This document shows, piece after piece, positions 1-12,221 of a stretch of DNA of 64,000 nucleotides (within the stretch, counting starts at the first letter, position 1; every line of letters begins with the position of its first letter). The notes under the pieces are model-generated. The model was not told the DNA's origin and did no database searches. It saw only the letters and a list, made by a program, of their open reading frames with translations. Source of the stretch: Anopheles merus (taxonomy: Eukaryota > Arthropoda > Insecta > Diptera > Culicidae); contig NC_054084.1 of assembly GCF_017562075.2 (NCBI RefSeq), positions 14,150,798-14,214,797 on the forward strand, in the 5' to 3' direction. A program made the translations under genes and the position numbers.

Positions 1-1544
1 AACGAACACGAGCGGCGGGTTATTTTAACCTTCAACGATGGAGCAATGGCAATCCTAACCCTAGCCACTCCCATCCTCTCGCAACCAGCCAACAAGAGAT
101 GCAAATTAAATGTTTCCAAAACCTCCAAACACGCGAGCACTCAAATTGTTCAACCCTTCGCGAGAAATTCAGGTATACAACAAGGAAAGGTATAACATCG
201 TTTAGAGAGAGAAAAAAAAAAAGACAAAGCTTCTTAAACGGCAAAAAAGTCTAACTTTTTCCTACGATCAAACCCGACACGACGGAGAACATGTTCGATT
301 TGGTGGAAAACGGAAATGAGTTTCTTGGTATTCTCACTTTACCTTTTCGCTTTTTTCTGTTCTTTTCTGTTGAATTCGTTCACGGAGCCCCTCCCGATTG
401 CCGGTGGCGGTGCGAAATCGTGCTGCTGCTGTCCGCGAAACGGTTGTAAAATATAAATGAAACGAATTGAAAAATAACGATCCGGCCTTACCCCGGGCTC
501 ACGCTCTAACGTGCCACCATTAGCGGAAATAAAACGTAACAGCCGACACGGGAACGCCGCACTCGCCAGTACGGATTGGTGGCACACAGGCGTAAACTAA
601 TGTGCGACCAGGGACTTCGGTATAAAAAAAGGCTCCATCTAGGAAAATCGAGTAAAAAAAAAACTGCCAATCTTAGAATGAAGCGCATGTAAACGCTTGC
701 GAATAGGTTGTGCAACGAGAGCGAGAGAAGAAAAAAACAGCCAGCTCGTAAAGCATGAACAGAAAATCATTAGTGCACCTTTACAGCACATGAAACAGGG
801 GGCGCTGGGTGAAGGGACGGCCACCACCACCCCATCCGTGCAGCCGTCAGTCAGAGCGAGGTGGGACACGGCACCAAATGGCCCGTGTATAAACGATACA
901 CACGAAGGATGATAACGATTTCCTTGCCATGCTTCTTTCTGGTGCGCATGGAAGGAAGGCGGCACGACGCGGAAGCCACTGGCTTGGCTTTGGCACTTGA
1001 GCATGTAAAGAGACACTTATTGAAGGAAACAGTATAACGGGCCCGGTACACGCTAGCAATTAAAAGTGCCTCGGTGCTGCTTTACGTGAGCGTTGCTCGA
1101 GTCTAGAAATGATACCGTCGGGGGAATGAAAGTGTACAGATTCCCGGAATGCATAGATTGATGGAGTGATTCTTGTGAAACCCACGAATGTTAAAAAATG
1201 TATTGATGATGGTAAACTTTAGTTTATTCGTAATACAAGAAACAAACATTTACTTAAGTTTACTGTTAAATTCATCGAATCTCAATTCTAAGCAAATCTC
1301 AAATCTGAGCCCCATTCATCATAAGAACCTTAAACAGAAAACTAAGAGGTATAATTCAACACTCCATCAAAAAATAAATACATCACCAAAATCCTTCAGA
1401 GTTTCCAAAACATTGGAGGACAAATCGAAAATACAAAAACCATTGAAGACTCCTCAATGCAAAGCTCAGCAGGTAACAATTTAACAGAGCAAATCGTCTG
1501 AAGGTTTTGCTAGATATATAAATTATAAATAAACATAACTATTA
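1..1544. other. Unique non-coding DNA
   Basis: I recognise no gene or repeat here. The first 1.18 kb is moderately GC-rich and the rest is AT-rich. Short open frames on both strands lack any family motif. On the minus strand a pyrimidine-rich 3' splice-like signal near 641 and a 5' splice-like CCCGGG|GTAAGG near 490 could bracket a block of about 150 bases, but its three frames give no recognisable protein. Confidence 0.5.
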
Positions 1545-2371
1545 ATGGATCCTTTTCTCTTTTAAGATCGCAGGCTGAAATTGCAACCTCTCAGCTATTT
1601 GCAGTTTCCGAGCAGCTGTCAAAGTGGGTATAATATACAGGTGGGCTTATCCCAAGGTGTATGCATTTCGAAGGTTGATTTTTATCGTTTCTTCTGGGCG
1701 ACATTGTGGGAGACATCTGTCAATCCCCAAATACAAATGTCCAAAGTGCATGTAGACCAGGGTGCAGTAACTATGAGCTGATTTTTATAAACAAATTAGA
1801 ACATCACTTTTTGACAGGAAGGGCGAAAACTAGTGCTCAAACTTTGGCTTTCCGGTAACTAAACGAATGCACAAAATACTATTAAATTCTTGATTAAATT
1901 CACTAAAAGTTCTTCAAACACGTGAAATATTGCTAATTGTAAACTAAATCAAACATGAATGACATTTTTATTTCGATTCAACATCTTTGATGAGGAGACT
2001 AATGTCTGCTACGTATATGCTATAAAAAAATCCGTTCTTATGGAAAATCATTTATCTCGTTGTGTCAATTGGAGCATTCTTTGATTCAGAAATGTGTTGT
2101 CAAACTATATGGGACGATACCACCAGGTCTGCATACAGATGTCTAGATTCCTCCACCTGTTCTCTTTAATGTACCGCTGGATGAATGAGAAACAGGACCT
2201 TGTTTAGACATTTTTTTCGAGCAGGCACTCGAATCTAATTCTAGCTTCGAGGCTGAAAATCGCAGGCTAGTTTTGTGTGCGGTTTTGTGTGTTGAGTGTT
2301 AACACGATTTCAGCCACCAACTGCCAAACTTCATATAAAAAAGCTGGCTAGAATCGTGAAAGGCCCCAATG
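1545..2371. mobile_element. MITE family A, copy 1 (827 bp)
   Basis: This block aligns in pieces with 37312-37843. Both share a left end with GGCTGAAATT about 30 bases in, a middle block CAGGTGGGCTTATCCCAAGG, a block with CTCGAATCTAATTCTAGCTT, and a right end TAGAATCGTGAA followed by GGCCCC. The left end (ATGGATCCTTTTC) and the reverse complement of the right end (CATTGGGGCCTTTCACG) are imperfect inverted repeats. No transposase is encoded, so it is a non-autonomous DNA element. No clear target duplication is visible and the superfamily is unassigned. This copy is about 300 bp longer than the other. Confidence 0.6.
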
Positions 2372-2613
2372 CTAGCAAATTGAGTCGGTTCCATGCGTAT
2401 TACATGATCAGCGCACAGGAGCCTTGCGAACTTGATACGCTGGCACGACATTAAGAGATTGCTATACAGTTCAGGCACAACTCGTCGGCGTCTGATGTCG
2501 GTGCTGACCTTTGGCCTGGGATAGATCAGAGATTGGGACTTGGAGATTGGGAAAATTCGAAGAAAAATCCTACATCCGTACGTTTCGATCTGTCCGTTTA
2601 CCTGTTCACACAT
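2372..2613 (-). pseudogene. RTE-like non-LTR retrotransposon, C-terminal fragment
   Basis: The minus-strand translation contains ELYSNLLMSCQRIKFARLL followed by CADHVIRME. This matches the conserved C-terminal region of RTE-type reverse transcriptases, where an ELY..L...QRIK.ARLRWAGHV.RM pattern is typical. An upstream RIFLRIF resembles the R.IFG segment of the same region. Nothing of the catalytic reverse transcriptase domain remains, and the homology stops exactly where MITE A ends at 2371. It is a dead, 5'- and 3'-truncated fragment. The clade assignment comes from motif memory and could be another LINE clade with a related C-terminus. Confidence 0.5.
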
Positions 2614-5012
2614 TCAAAGCATTTAAATGTATGCAATTAATATGCCCGAAATTGATTGAACATGACAGTTGAATAAAATAAGACGTGTAAGACGATACAT
2701 ATCATTTTGCACAGTGACAAAACAAAAGATTTCCTTGGTATTTGAAATGGAGTACACCGAGGTAAATTTTGTTGATAAGCTTAGCCTTGAATGGTTCTCA
2801 CTCAGAAATAAATTTAAACTTTATTTTAGTATATGCAAAGTATGCAAAGTATCCAAAACGAAACGATACTATGCTATCAGCTCTACGCATATTTTAAACA
2901 TTTCAAATTATTGTAATTATAATGGAATTATTAAATTTAAAAACACTAAAGGCGATTTCCACATAGCAGCCCCTGTTTGCAATACCAATTCAAACCGGAC
3001 AAATTTAGAAAAAATAAACTACAATTTAGATAAACAGAGCCACTGAAAGCACGAACCTGCGACAGCTGCTTCCAAATGCTATACCGCCGCTGCGCCGATG
3101 GGAGTCCAAGAACGAAAACGAACAAAACTCTCACCTAATAGAATGCAAATCCGTTCCGTTTATTTATTCTGCGAGTATTTTCTGCCTGCGAGTTGGGTCT
3201 AAGCCCGTCGTTCTACCGCAACTTCCTAGTGCACACAGTAGACAGCTCAAAGTAGACAGTATAGAAAACACTGTTTCCTCCCGCCCGGCAAGAGCTTCTT
3301 ATACACAATCTCCTACGCTCCTTGGACCGTGCTTGAATAAACAACAGCTTCAAATGACTGAGCAAACTGTTCGGGCACTATCTTCCAAGACGCACTTGCC
3401 ATCCGGGCAGCGCGGGCGCGTGTGTGTGTGTCTGAGCGGGAACCCGAACCCAGTTCCGGTGTAGTGGTGGGTGTGTGGTTTTGTCGATGTTTTTCACGGT
3501 CGTTTGCACGCTCGCAACACACCAGCAGCATGTCTCGATCTGACCGTTCAAAACAACCGAAAACGCATCGAAACGAGAAGAAAACAGAACCGGCATGGTG
3601 GCACTGCCCCTATCCGGCGAAAGCCCACAGCAAAGCACAGCAAAGAACCATAAATACACCAGAAAACATTACGCCACGGTCGCCGGAACTCACCGGAAAC
3701 GACCCACAGCACGGCGCGCACCGGCCACTTCAAGAAAACGGGAACCCGAACGCTACAAACCTACAAAATCGATGACCCCTTGATGGGCGGGAGGTTCGGT
3801 ACGCACCGGAAGCACACCATCGCACACCGCTTGCCTGCCTCAGGGTGACAGGATGGGACAATGCCGGAAGCTGTGCATTATTTAAATCACATTCTTCCTT
3901 TAAATCACATCGGCCGCCCACCGGATGTGCGCGACGCTTTTGTTCACGGTTTTTAGGAATTCAAATGTACGCAATCACACCGGTCTCGAAAGCAATCATC
4001 CCCTCCCCTTGACATTATTTGTGTCAGTGTGTGTGTGTGCAGGTTTGGGTCGTTCATAAAGGATTTAGCAATCGTCTGGAATAGTTCCGCTCGATCGGAA
4101 ACCGTTTTCAATCGGACAGTCATGGTCATGTGTCACATTGCGCTTTGGTTTATCGATTTTTTTTTCATATGCCATACAAAAGCCATAAAAAATTATAATG
4201 AAGTGTTTTTTTAATACACATAAAAAGATAAAATTATAGGTTTGTGTCACAATATTTTCATAAAGCACCATGCGCCTCCATTTTGAGCTATCGTTTCTTA
4301 ATTCAATAAAATTGTGCCAATAAAAAATCAAAAACCGTCCCATTATACATAAGCTATCTGCTAAATCACATAACTTATTCACACCATGCCAAACAGCGTA
4401 CCATCTTTGAAACGGTTGGGAAAATTCCAACAATTCGAGTAATTAAGTTCCAACTGGAAACGCCAACCCAACACCAAGCGAGAAGGGTGTACGATTCACC
4501 CCCCCAAACTGAGCGACTGCTCAGCACAGCGACGTGTGAAGCAACGTTTGCTTCTGCCCAACTAGTGGCACTCGAAAGGACGAACCGAACACACCACACC
4601 ACTTCAGACACTTTACGTCGCCGACGTTGTCCATCCACCAACCAACCAATGGTTTGAAAATGACACCACCGTGTAAGTGTCAAAGGAAATTCCCCGTGTG
4701 TCCCTTTTCAAAGGGAAGCGTGGACGTACTACACTAAATAACCACCGCATCGCAGTGGAATGCGTTTTCGCGCAAAATGCAGAATGTGTGTGTGTGTGCT
4801 TGTGTGCTTGTGTGCGCGCAAAATTAAGTTTTCGCCCGCCTCGGTACAAACCGTAAATTGCTCAACTAATCTACCGCAAAGCGGGCAAACGGGGATGGCA
4901 TTGGGGGGGGTGATGGTGAGGGGGCATGGAATGCACTAGAGCGTCGAAGTGAACATTTGCTGCGTCCGCAGCGTTTGATTGAGGATCAGTGCAACTATCA
5001 GGGTGTACTTAC
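2614..5012. other. Unique non-coding DNA
   Basis: AT-rich to about 3.05 kb, GC-rich from 3.3 to 4.0 kb, AT-rich again to 4.4 kb, then mixed. It holds only short GT tracts (for example 3421-3430 and 4785-4820) and a weak tRNA-like stretch at 3041-3100. No protein-coding sequence is recognisable on either strand. Confidence 0.5.
3041..3100 (-). other. Weak tRNA-like (SINE head?) stretch
   Basis: Read on the minus strand, GGCGCAGCGG is followed about 30 bases later by GCAGGTTCGTGC. These resemble the A box and B box of an RNA polymerase III tRNA promoter. Acceptor and anticodon arms do not pair convincingly, so it is not an intact tRNA gene. A decayed tRNA-derived SINE head is the likeliest reading, and chance is possible. 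Confidence 0.2.
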
Positions 5013-5060
5013 AGATGAAGACTGCGATACAGTTACCCTCTGTGGTATTTTATCTCTTAC
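5013..5060 (-). other. Candidate 48-nt exon or recursive-splice exon
   Basis: On the minus strand a pyrimidine-rich tract ending TTTTCCTTCATTACAG (AG at 5061-5062) is followed immediately by GTAAGAG, and 48 bases later by a second 5' splice signal, CT|GTAAGT (5007-5012). The 48 bases are open only in frame 0, reading VRDKIPQRVTVSQSSS. A 3' splice site joined directly to a 5' splice site is the defining pattern of recursive-splicing ratchet points in long insect introns. A following downstream 5' splice site matches an RS-exon. No homology is recognised. Chance, or an ordinary cassette exon, are alternatives. Confidence 0.3.
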
Positions 5061-5062
5061 CT

Positions 5063-7597
5063 GTAATGAAGGAAAACAGAAATGAAGATTAGAGTACAGG
5101 TATTAAAACATAAGCTTCAGACTAAAACATTTAATGTGTTATACGTTGATAGCTATGAAGTTGATATCCGGAAAAACGGAGTATATGAAGAATAATTTAT
5201 TATGATATAAGCAGAGCTGAAACGAAGAATAAAACCGGGCCAAATCTCACCAAAAATCTAAAAATTGCTCTCATATTACCTGTAGCCAGCTCAACATCAA
5301 TTATGCAAACAATTCAATCCCATAAAATACATTTCAACAATAATATTGTAAACTCAAATGGTCTGTTATTGGTGCTTTGTGTACACACATTTGACTCAAT
5401 GTAGAATTGGCATTTTACGGTTTGAAAATGAAGCTTACAGTGTTGTGCTGGCTAGCGAAACCCAGTAAGAAACAACATCGATTTTGATAGCTACCGTTAT
5501 GAATCAAATTATGGATAGCTTCAAATTCTCGACATTCATCATGTTTTTATTGAATATCTTCATATTCAGTCCCTGGCTATACCGCTTTTTAATTTTAAAT
5601 GATTGCCATGATGTACTAGAGTAAGTTAAAAATATGCCTGATGCGTTCTCCAGATGCATTCTCAGCAGTTTTGCTTCAAGCAGACGTCAGTGTTATTTTT
5701 TTTCTATAATTCCTATCAAAAGCGTATACGTGCATTGAAATAAACTGGAATTTATTATAGCAATAGTCATCAACGTGAAAACAACAGTTTTTCATCATAT
5801 TGTGCTCTGGATTTCATCAAAACACATATTTAATTCTGATCGGAATTCAAAGATAGATTTTTTACCTTTGTTTGAAATTCCGAACTGCCGAAGTAAATTG
5901 TGATTAATTGTAAAAAAATATATTTTTCGAGAGTCTGAGAGATAATAACAAGAAAACAACATTTGAATATATATACGTAACAAATGCCTTGATAGTCGTA
6001 CGGACAAGACCGTCGATTCGTGTAGCATTTATTGGGTTATATGCATACATGAGTACAAGATAAAAACAGCACTCGAACCCTGTTGTATTTAAGACCGCCG
6101 TTCTTTCGGCCTAGGAGGACACCTACATCCAGAATCAAGTGTCCAGAAAAAAAGTTAAAAACTAAAAAAATGTAGTTTGTGTGTCAATTTGGATATTATT
6201 GACGAAATTTTGAGACTGTTCGGAATTTGAATCAAACCGTCCGTAATTTCAAACAAGAGCGAGCTTGAAAATTTCCGGAATATGAATCAAAATATCGTTG
6301 CAATTTGACTTTTTTTGCAATGTTTCGAGTAATATGTTTGTAAATCTTAATTTTTTTTTCAAATGTGGAGAGGTTTTTGTCAGTAAAGTGAGTTGACGGA
6401 CTAAAACTGAATAAATAGGAGAATATTAAATGCCAAAAATGTCAAAAATATCCATAATTCGAAGCAATACGGTACCATAAAAGGGCAAATTTTGAAGAAA
6501 ATGTACAAGACATTTTTCACAACAGTTTTTCTAACACTTGGTCTTCCCCGAACAGTAAAAACGATTTTTTGCAACCAGACAGACGATACTACGTCAAAAG
6601 CCCGACCGACAGTTCCAGCGACATAGGCGTGGAGTCGTCTAGCTGGCATGAAAAACGAAACTCAAGCGACCGTTTTGTACTTTACATCCATGGAGTTGAC
6701 ATGTGGAAGATAACTATTTAAAAGAAGAAAAAAACTGAAAATAAAACAAAAAGGCAAGACAGACACAAAAAAACACACACACACAACCACGACATTCAAC
6801 GATACACCCAAAATGTCAGCCACACATTTCTCGTTTCCCTTTTGTACGGGTTTCGCCCCTGTCTTCCTCGCACCTTCAACTTCTTCCTCTCCACAACGCT
6901 AGTCGGTTTATTGTTTTTGGCATACAGAGCTTTTGCAGGATATTTTTAACTCTCACTTTCATAAACTTGGCCCCGGGCCGCCTTTCCGTAGCAGACGACA
7001 CACCGTGCCGGGTGGCACTGCTCGGCCGCAAACTGTCGAAGGAACGGCCTCCTGTCCCTACCGCCACACGATGTGGGTTGTCCATTCACCCTTCACTCCA
7101 TTCTGACAGGGGCATTCGGGGAAAGTGTCTCGCGGGCGCTTTTGTACCACTCAAATTAACTTTATCCTTTCATCGTCTGCTGATCCTTTTTCCGTCTCTT
7201 CAGCCATTTTCAATCTGGCACTTGCGGGCCCGCCGCCGACCCACCAAGACACATCTTCTTCTCGAGCGACTGACGGCATTCTAAAGGTGGGAAGGATTAA
7301 CATCAGCCAAACGCAGCCGGACAAAAAAGGAAATAGCGCACGCAAAAAAACACAACTACCGCAGCGCCAGCAAAAGAAAGAGAAAGAAGCGAGGTTGAGG
7401 GCCTTTAGAAAGCGCGGACCACTGTCGGTGTCCCGCGGATGTTTCCGTTTGCTTGCTGAACAGAGTTTCGCAGTTTGACTGCTGCACACACCAGTGTCGT
7501 AGGCATCTACAGCATCCCTTCACGTTCTCGCTACATTATGCTGCTGGTGTGAGTGGGCAAATTCCTATTAAAATAAGTTGCTTCTTTTGCCTTCCTT

Positions 7598-7643
<46 letters not shown>

Positions 7644-8866
7644 TTTTCTTGGTGAGGACGGTTTTGGACGACACGGAATAGAATGCTTTGCAAACGGAAC
7701 TGCACACAAAGAAGCGAGAAGAAAAACCACTCTAACGAAAGTTGCCAGAGCAACACATCCTTCGGCGCAACGGGGCTCACACAAAAAAGGGGAATGAAAT
7801 GAAATACCAAGCTTTTTTGTATTATTATTTAGCCAAATTTGTTCGTTAGTGAGGAGCAACCGCTCCCAACCCATTCTGTGCCTTTCGGTTGCCTTTCCTC
7901 CAATATAACTTTGCACAATGCACGACGAACACACGGGGTCACAGGTGAACATTCATACACAGTGTGACCAACAAAAAAAAAACGGGTACACTAACCCTCG
8001 GAGTGTCAGGGTTCGTGACCGAAACGACTAGCCCAAACGGGTCGGGCTCAACACACACACGTGGGACGTCCGAAAAAGAATGATTTACCTTCCAGATCTT
8101 TTAACATTTCGTTTTCTATTGGTTTTCTTTTTTCATGACGCCGCAGTTTCTTTTGGGTTACCTTCGATATATACACAGAGAGAGAAAGAGAGTTTAGCAC
8201 ATCACCTTGCAGCAAATAAACGATACAAACACCGTCTCCCGGTGGCATTGTACTCGGGTCGAGGGATCGAGTTGCAACTCCCGGCAACCCACGAACCGTA
8301 ATGCATCATGATGAACACCCCCCCGATAAGCTACCAAAGCTCGTCGATCTTGCTCGTCTGTTCACACGTGACCGATTAGAGCAGGGATGGGCAAGCTGCT
8401 GACGTTAGGAAAAGTGCGGCGAAAGTTTGAAATATTGTGCATGGCTTTATAATTTTTTTTTTTACTCAATGTATGAGCTGCTAACAGCAATGTATTGTAT
8501 GATCTGCTTTAGGTGATTAAATGAGGTTTCATGCTGTCTGTGGCAGACGAAGCATTTTTTTCATCACTCTTTACAACAAATTTGGAGCTGCTCATATAAT
8601 GTGTTTAATCCTTCAATTCAATAGAGAAGAACAACACGACAGGCATAATAAATCTCGGCTGTTAAAGTGAAATATAACCACCTGAATTGGAACTGCTCAC
8701 ATAATGAATATCCATTACCACATTCATTGCAATTACATTTGAAATAAAAAAAATATAAAAGCTCATCAGTATCGAGTAAATGTTCACATTCAATGCATTC
8801 AGGTTAAAACAGTAGAAATGCAAATAAATTAAATTATAAAACATAAATTACACACTTAGACAAAAT
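5063..8866. other. Non-coding DNA with an (AG)n microsatellite
   Basis: AT-rich to about 6.7 kb, then GC-rich. A 6180-6310 block has two similar GGAATnTGAATCAAA segments that may be old repeat debris. At 8384, CAGGGATGGGCAA looks like one hAT-type terminus, but no matching right end was found within about 400 bp. No gene is recognisable. Confidence 0.45.
7601..7640. repeat. (AG)20 microsatellite
   Basis: A pure AG dinucleotide run of 40 bases. On the opposite strand it forms a CT tract, which explains serine/leucine-rich open frames here. Confidence 0.97.
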
Positions 8867-8868
8867 TA

Positions 8869-9127
8869 CAGGGTTTTCCAAGCCATTTCCAGTTTTCTAA
8901 TGTAAAGATTGTAGTTCACTGTATCCAAAATGTTTTTCAACAGCTGTCAAATGGTTTATTTGTTTCAAAATGAAATTTCAACTGTCAAACTCAATCCATG
9001 TTGCGACGATCATGCTGTAGATATAAAAAATTATTATGATGGAAATGAATTGTCAGATCGATGTGGAACAACATTTTGCATGCGGTGAATAACAATGTTT
9101 ACATTCGAAACTGACTTGGAAACCCTG
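8869..9127. mobile_element. MITE family B, copy 1 (259 bp, TA target)
   Basis: The left end is TA|CAGGGTTTTCCAAG and the right end CTTGGAAACCCTG|TA, so the termini are near-perfect inverted repeats flanked by TA. That is the target duplication of Tc1/mariner elements. The interior has nested inverted segments around GTTTTTCAACAGCTGTCAAA and a conserved TTATGATGGAAATGAA block. It encodes nothing. Related copies lie at 26695, 27180 and 27552, with internal fragments at 9247 and 12820. Confidence 0.75.
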
Positions 9128-9246
9128 TAATGAGACAAAGGTGATGGGAGACGCATTTCCACAAATTTCAATTCGGTTTATTTTATACAAAAAAAATGAA
9201 TAAAAATGAAACACTTTGCTCAATAGCAAAGAATTGAGTAATGGTG

Positions 9247-9384
9247 TACTTGCTTCATAATAAAATTTCAGTTTTTACACATGATTTTCAACACATCACA
9301 AAAAACCGTCAAACTCAATCTAGCTTGAGCCGTGTTGAAAATCATGCTGAAGATTTTAAAAATTATAATGATGGAAATGAAATA
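9247..9384. mobile_element. MITE family B, internal fragment
   Basis: It shares CAGTTTTTACACATGATTTTC and the palindromic GTGTTGAAAATCATG core with the copy at 27180-27473, in the opposite orientation. Both termini are missing. It lies only 120 bp from the complete copy at 8869-9127. Confidence 0.6.
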
Positions 9385-11464
9385 ACAGATTGCTTGTAAT
9401 TGGCCGCTAACTCAGACTGAGTGAAAGGCAAACATGCGAGGTAAAAGAAATATTTAACGCATAACTAAAGAAGTCTAGTTTTTATTTAGACATTGAAGCA
9501 CGTAGCGCATTGTTAAATGTGCGAGCAACAGAAAATAGTTTAATCAAAATTGTTTTTAGAAACAAGAAACAGTCGGATACGATTTGAAGCACGACTGACA
9601 TCACTAGTTTATAATCTTGCTCAAGCTCGTTATTAAATACCAAAAAAATAGAACGATTTTTTGGCAAACAACTAAAGCAAACAAACATTTCGACATTTCA
9701 TGCTATTTGCCAACTCCTGACAATGACCTGCAAAGTTAGCTAACTGCTCCATCTTAATGTTTAGCAAATGCATAGCGTACACGAACACCCTGCGCACACC
9801 AAAATGCAAAACTAAAGCATCAATCCCTCCGAGAAAATAGCGTCCCCGGCTTCAGAACGACTAGCGCCGACTAAGTATCCTTCCCTCCAACTAACTGCAA
9901 ATCGTCATTTCCCCTCCCACTCGCGAACAAAACGGACAACACAAGAACCAAACAGCAATGAAATTAAAAACGCTCATCACTGTCGGTGTGTGTGCAGTAA
10001 AGTTTGTTTCGTTGCTTTTATTATTTTTTCCCTCCTCTTCGTTCGTACACTTTGGAATGGAATTTTGCGATATTCTGTGTTTGCATCGGTTGAATACAAT
10101 TCCGGATCCCCCGAGAGCCGGCGAACGAAGCTGTTAAATCCCCGGCCAGAAACGAAACGAAATAGAGAAACCGTCCGCAAATCATTCATAGTCCAACTCG
10201 GGCATCGCTGTCCTCCGTTCTGCTGCTGTGTACTGCCTTTTCCACAACCCACGTACATATAAGTGAATTGGGAAAGTTTCACAAGACGCAAGACGAAGGA
10301 TTGAAGTGACAAAAAATGGTTCCAAATAAGAAAAAACGAAAAGTCTTTTCTGTTCAAGGTGCAACTGGTTTTCCACTGCTGCAGCAGCAGCAGCCTGTCC
10401 AGGTCCAGGAGATTTTATTTGCAAATGGGAAAATGGGTTTCCGAGACAGAGCACAAATCGCGTGTTGCAAGAGACGAGCCAACACAAACACTTTCCTTCT
10501 GGAGAGGTGCAATTTTGCACGCAAGCAAGAAACAGGAGAGAGGGCTACTTTCCTGCCCAACCCACGCTCCCCGTCGGGTGGCAATTGTCCTGTACATAGC
10601 AAAAGCGTCTCGCCTAACTACATAACTTATTTCGTATGCATCTTGCGTTTCGGTGTCTCGGTGTGCAGCTATATACATACATAAATAGCTGTTTAAGAAG
10701 TTAGCTCTGGAAGGGAGTTTCGCCACATTTTTTCCGCTCACTATCTTTCCCTCGCCTTCGATTTTGAATTACGGTACCAGTGCACACCCATTCATCCAAA
10801 ATGGTCGCATTCGAAAGTTTTTATTCCAGTGTCGCAACAAAGCTGTCCTTCACACCCAATCAGAGTGCTTTGAAGATGACAGAGAGAAGCTTTAAACAGG
10901 AAAGGAAATGGAAGAAAACTTCAAACAGGCTACAGATGATTCCGAACAAACATTAAGTGGCTATTGTTCGAGCGATGTTTGCCTGTTTTCACTTCTCTAG
11001 AAACCGAGCGTTCATTTACTGGAAGCTAAACACACAAAAGACCGCGCCAGCCCGGTTGTCGGGAGAACGTTACGGCATTTAATGAAATCAATGTTCTACC
11101 CTTAATATCAGCTCGACTGTGACATGGGGATATAAAACATTTTCTCGCTTCGGGACAGAACTCGGCGGCCAAGACAAGGTGATGAAACAAAAAAGAAAGC
11201 ACATTATCTAGTCAAAGAGCTAGGGGAGTCACTGGAGCGGGAGGTCGGGTGGTCCTCAGTCACTTGCACGTTCCTTAGAGTTTTGAAAGAATGGAAGCGT
11301 ACAACTACTAGCAAAACTGTTACACTTTTTTCCCCTTGGTGCATCTCTTCCCAGTGCCCCGCTAAACTCAATTTCATGTTTACAGCAAAAAGCTTTCACC
11401 ACCAAACCCCGCCATTGCTCTAGCTGTTGGCAGCAAGCACTGTCCGTCCATCGAAGCAACTCAC
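9385..11464. other. Unique non-coding DNA
   Basis: Mostly moderately GC-rich, with a short CTG/CAG run near 10376-10395. Overlapping open frames on both strands near 9.98-10.7 kb share no known domain. I see no repeat or RNA gene. Confidence 0.45.
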
Positions 11465-11500
11465 TGCTCCTCCTCGTCTGTTTGCACTCGTGGCAAAATC
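11465..11500 (-). other. Candidate 36-nt microexon
   Basis: On the minus strand a strong 3' splice-like signal, TTTTATTTTCATCTTAG, abuts 36 bases that end at a GTGAGT 5' splice signal (11459-11464). The block is open in frame 0 (DFATSANRRGGA) and in frame +1 (ILPRVQTDEEE). The length is a multiple of three, as is usual for cassette microexons. The base before GTGAGT is A rather than the preferred G, which weakens the donor. No homology is recognised. Confidence 0.25.
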
Positions 11501-11582
11501 CTAAGATGAAAATAAAAGCAGACGTTTCTTACTTAATTCTTAGCACACCGAACTCTCCACCCGAGCGGGGGAAGTCCGCCTT

Positions 11583-11622
11583 GCATCGGATGCAGTGGTA
11601 GCGCGCTTGCCACGTACCAAGG
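11583..11622 (+). other. tRNA-Gly-like 5' half
   Basis: GCATCGG, then GCAGTGGTAGCGCGCTTGCC, resembles the acceptor strand, D arm and A box of tRNA-Gly(GCC). The anticodon arm, T arm and B box that should follow are absent, so it is not a functional tRNA gene. It may be a tRNA fragment or the head of a decayed tRNA-derived SINE. A similar CAGTGGTAGACGCTCGC string occurs at 46081. Confidence 0.35.
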
Positions 11623-11806
11623 ACAACACAAGGACATAAAGGCATCAAACGAAACATGGGTACGATGTACATGATGCTTAACGTTTTGTTTTTTGACGTG
11701 GCTGGCTGTTAGAAAGCATTATAGTACGGCACTACTGCAGAAACAAAATTGGTATTAACACAATGAGTTGGCTAGCACTGTAATGGGTATGTTTTAATAA
11801 CATTGC

Positions 11807-11844
11807 TGATGAGGATGACATATGGTTGATGAGGATGACATATG
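11807..11844. repeat. 20-bp tandem duplication
   Basis: TGATGAGGATGACATATG occurs twice with a 20-base period. It is too short to assign a role. Confidence 0.85.
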
Positions 11845-12221
11845 TTCTGCTTACTGTAGTGAAGTGACACTTATATGACATTATTCTTCTTATATTTATT
11901 ATTCTTTTTTTTCATTCAGTTTTCGTTTTTACTTTGATTAAAATAAAACTGTGTGCCAGTTAATTGGGGGGAATTTTGCAAGTGACGATGGTAATCGGTG
12001 GCGCTAAAACCTCTAGCTAAAACACATCAGTAAGTTTTATATTGATTTGTTAATTTTTATCTGAACTCAACGGCGGTTTCTTGAGGAGACAACGTTGGTA
12101 TCATTTCAGAGAAATTTGTGTCGATTAAATACCACAATAGATGAAATACCTAAGCTCATGATTGCAAGTCACCATATAATGCTTGCAATATTCAGATTTT
12201 AAAAAAGTTTCACCAATTGAA

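Noticed and set aside
8384..8700. CAGGGATGGGCAA resembling a hAT end
   Set aside because: No corresponding right end or target duplication was found, so no element could be defined.
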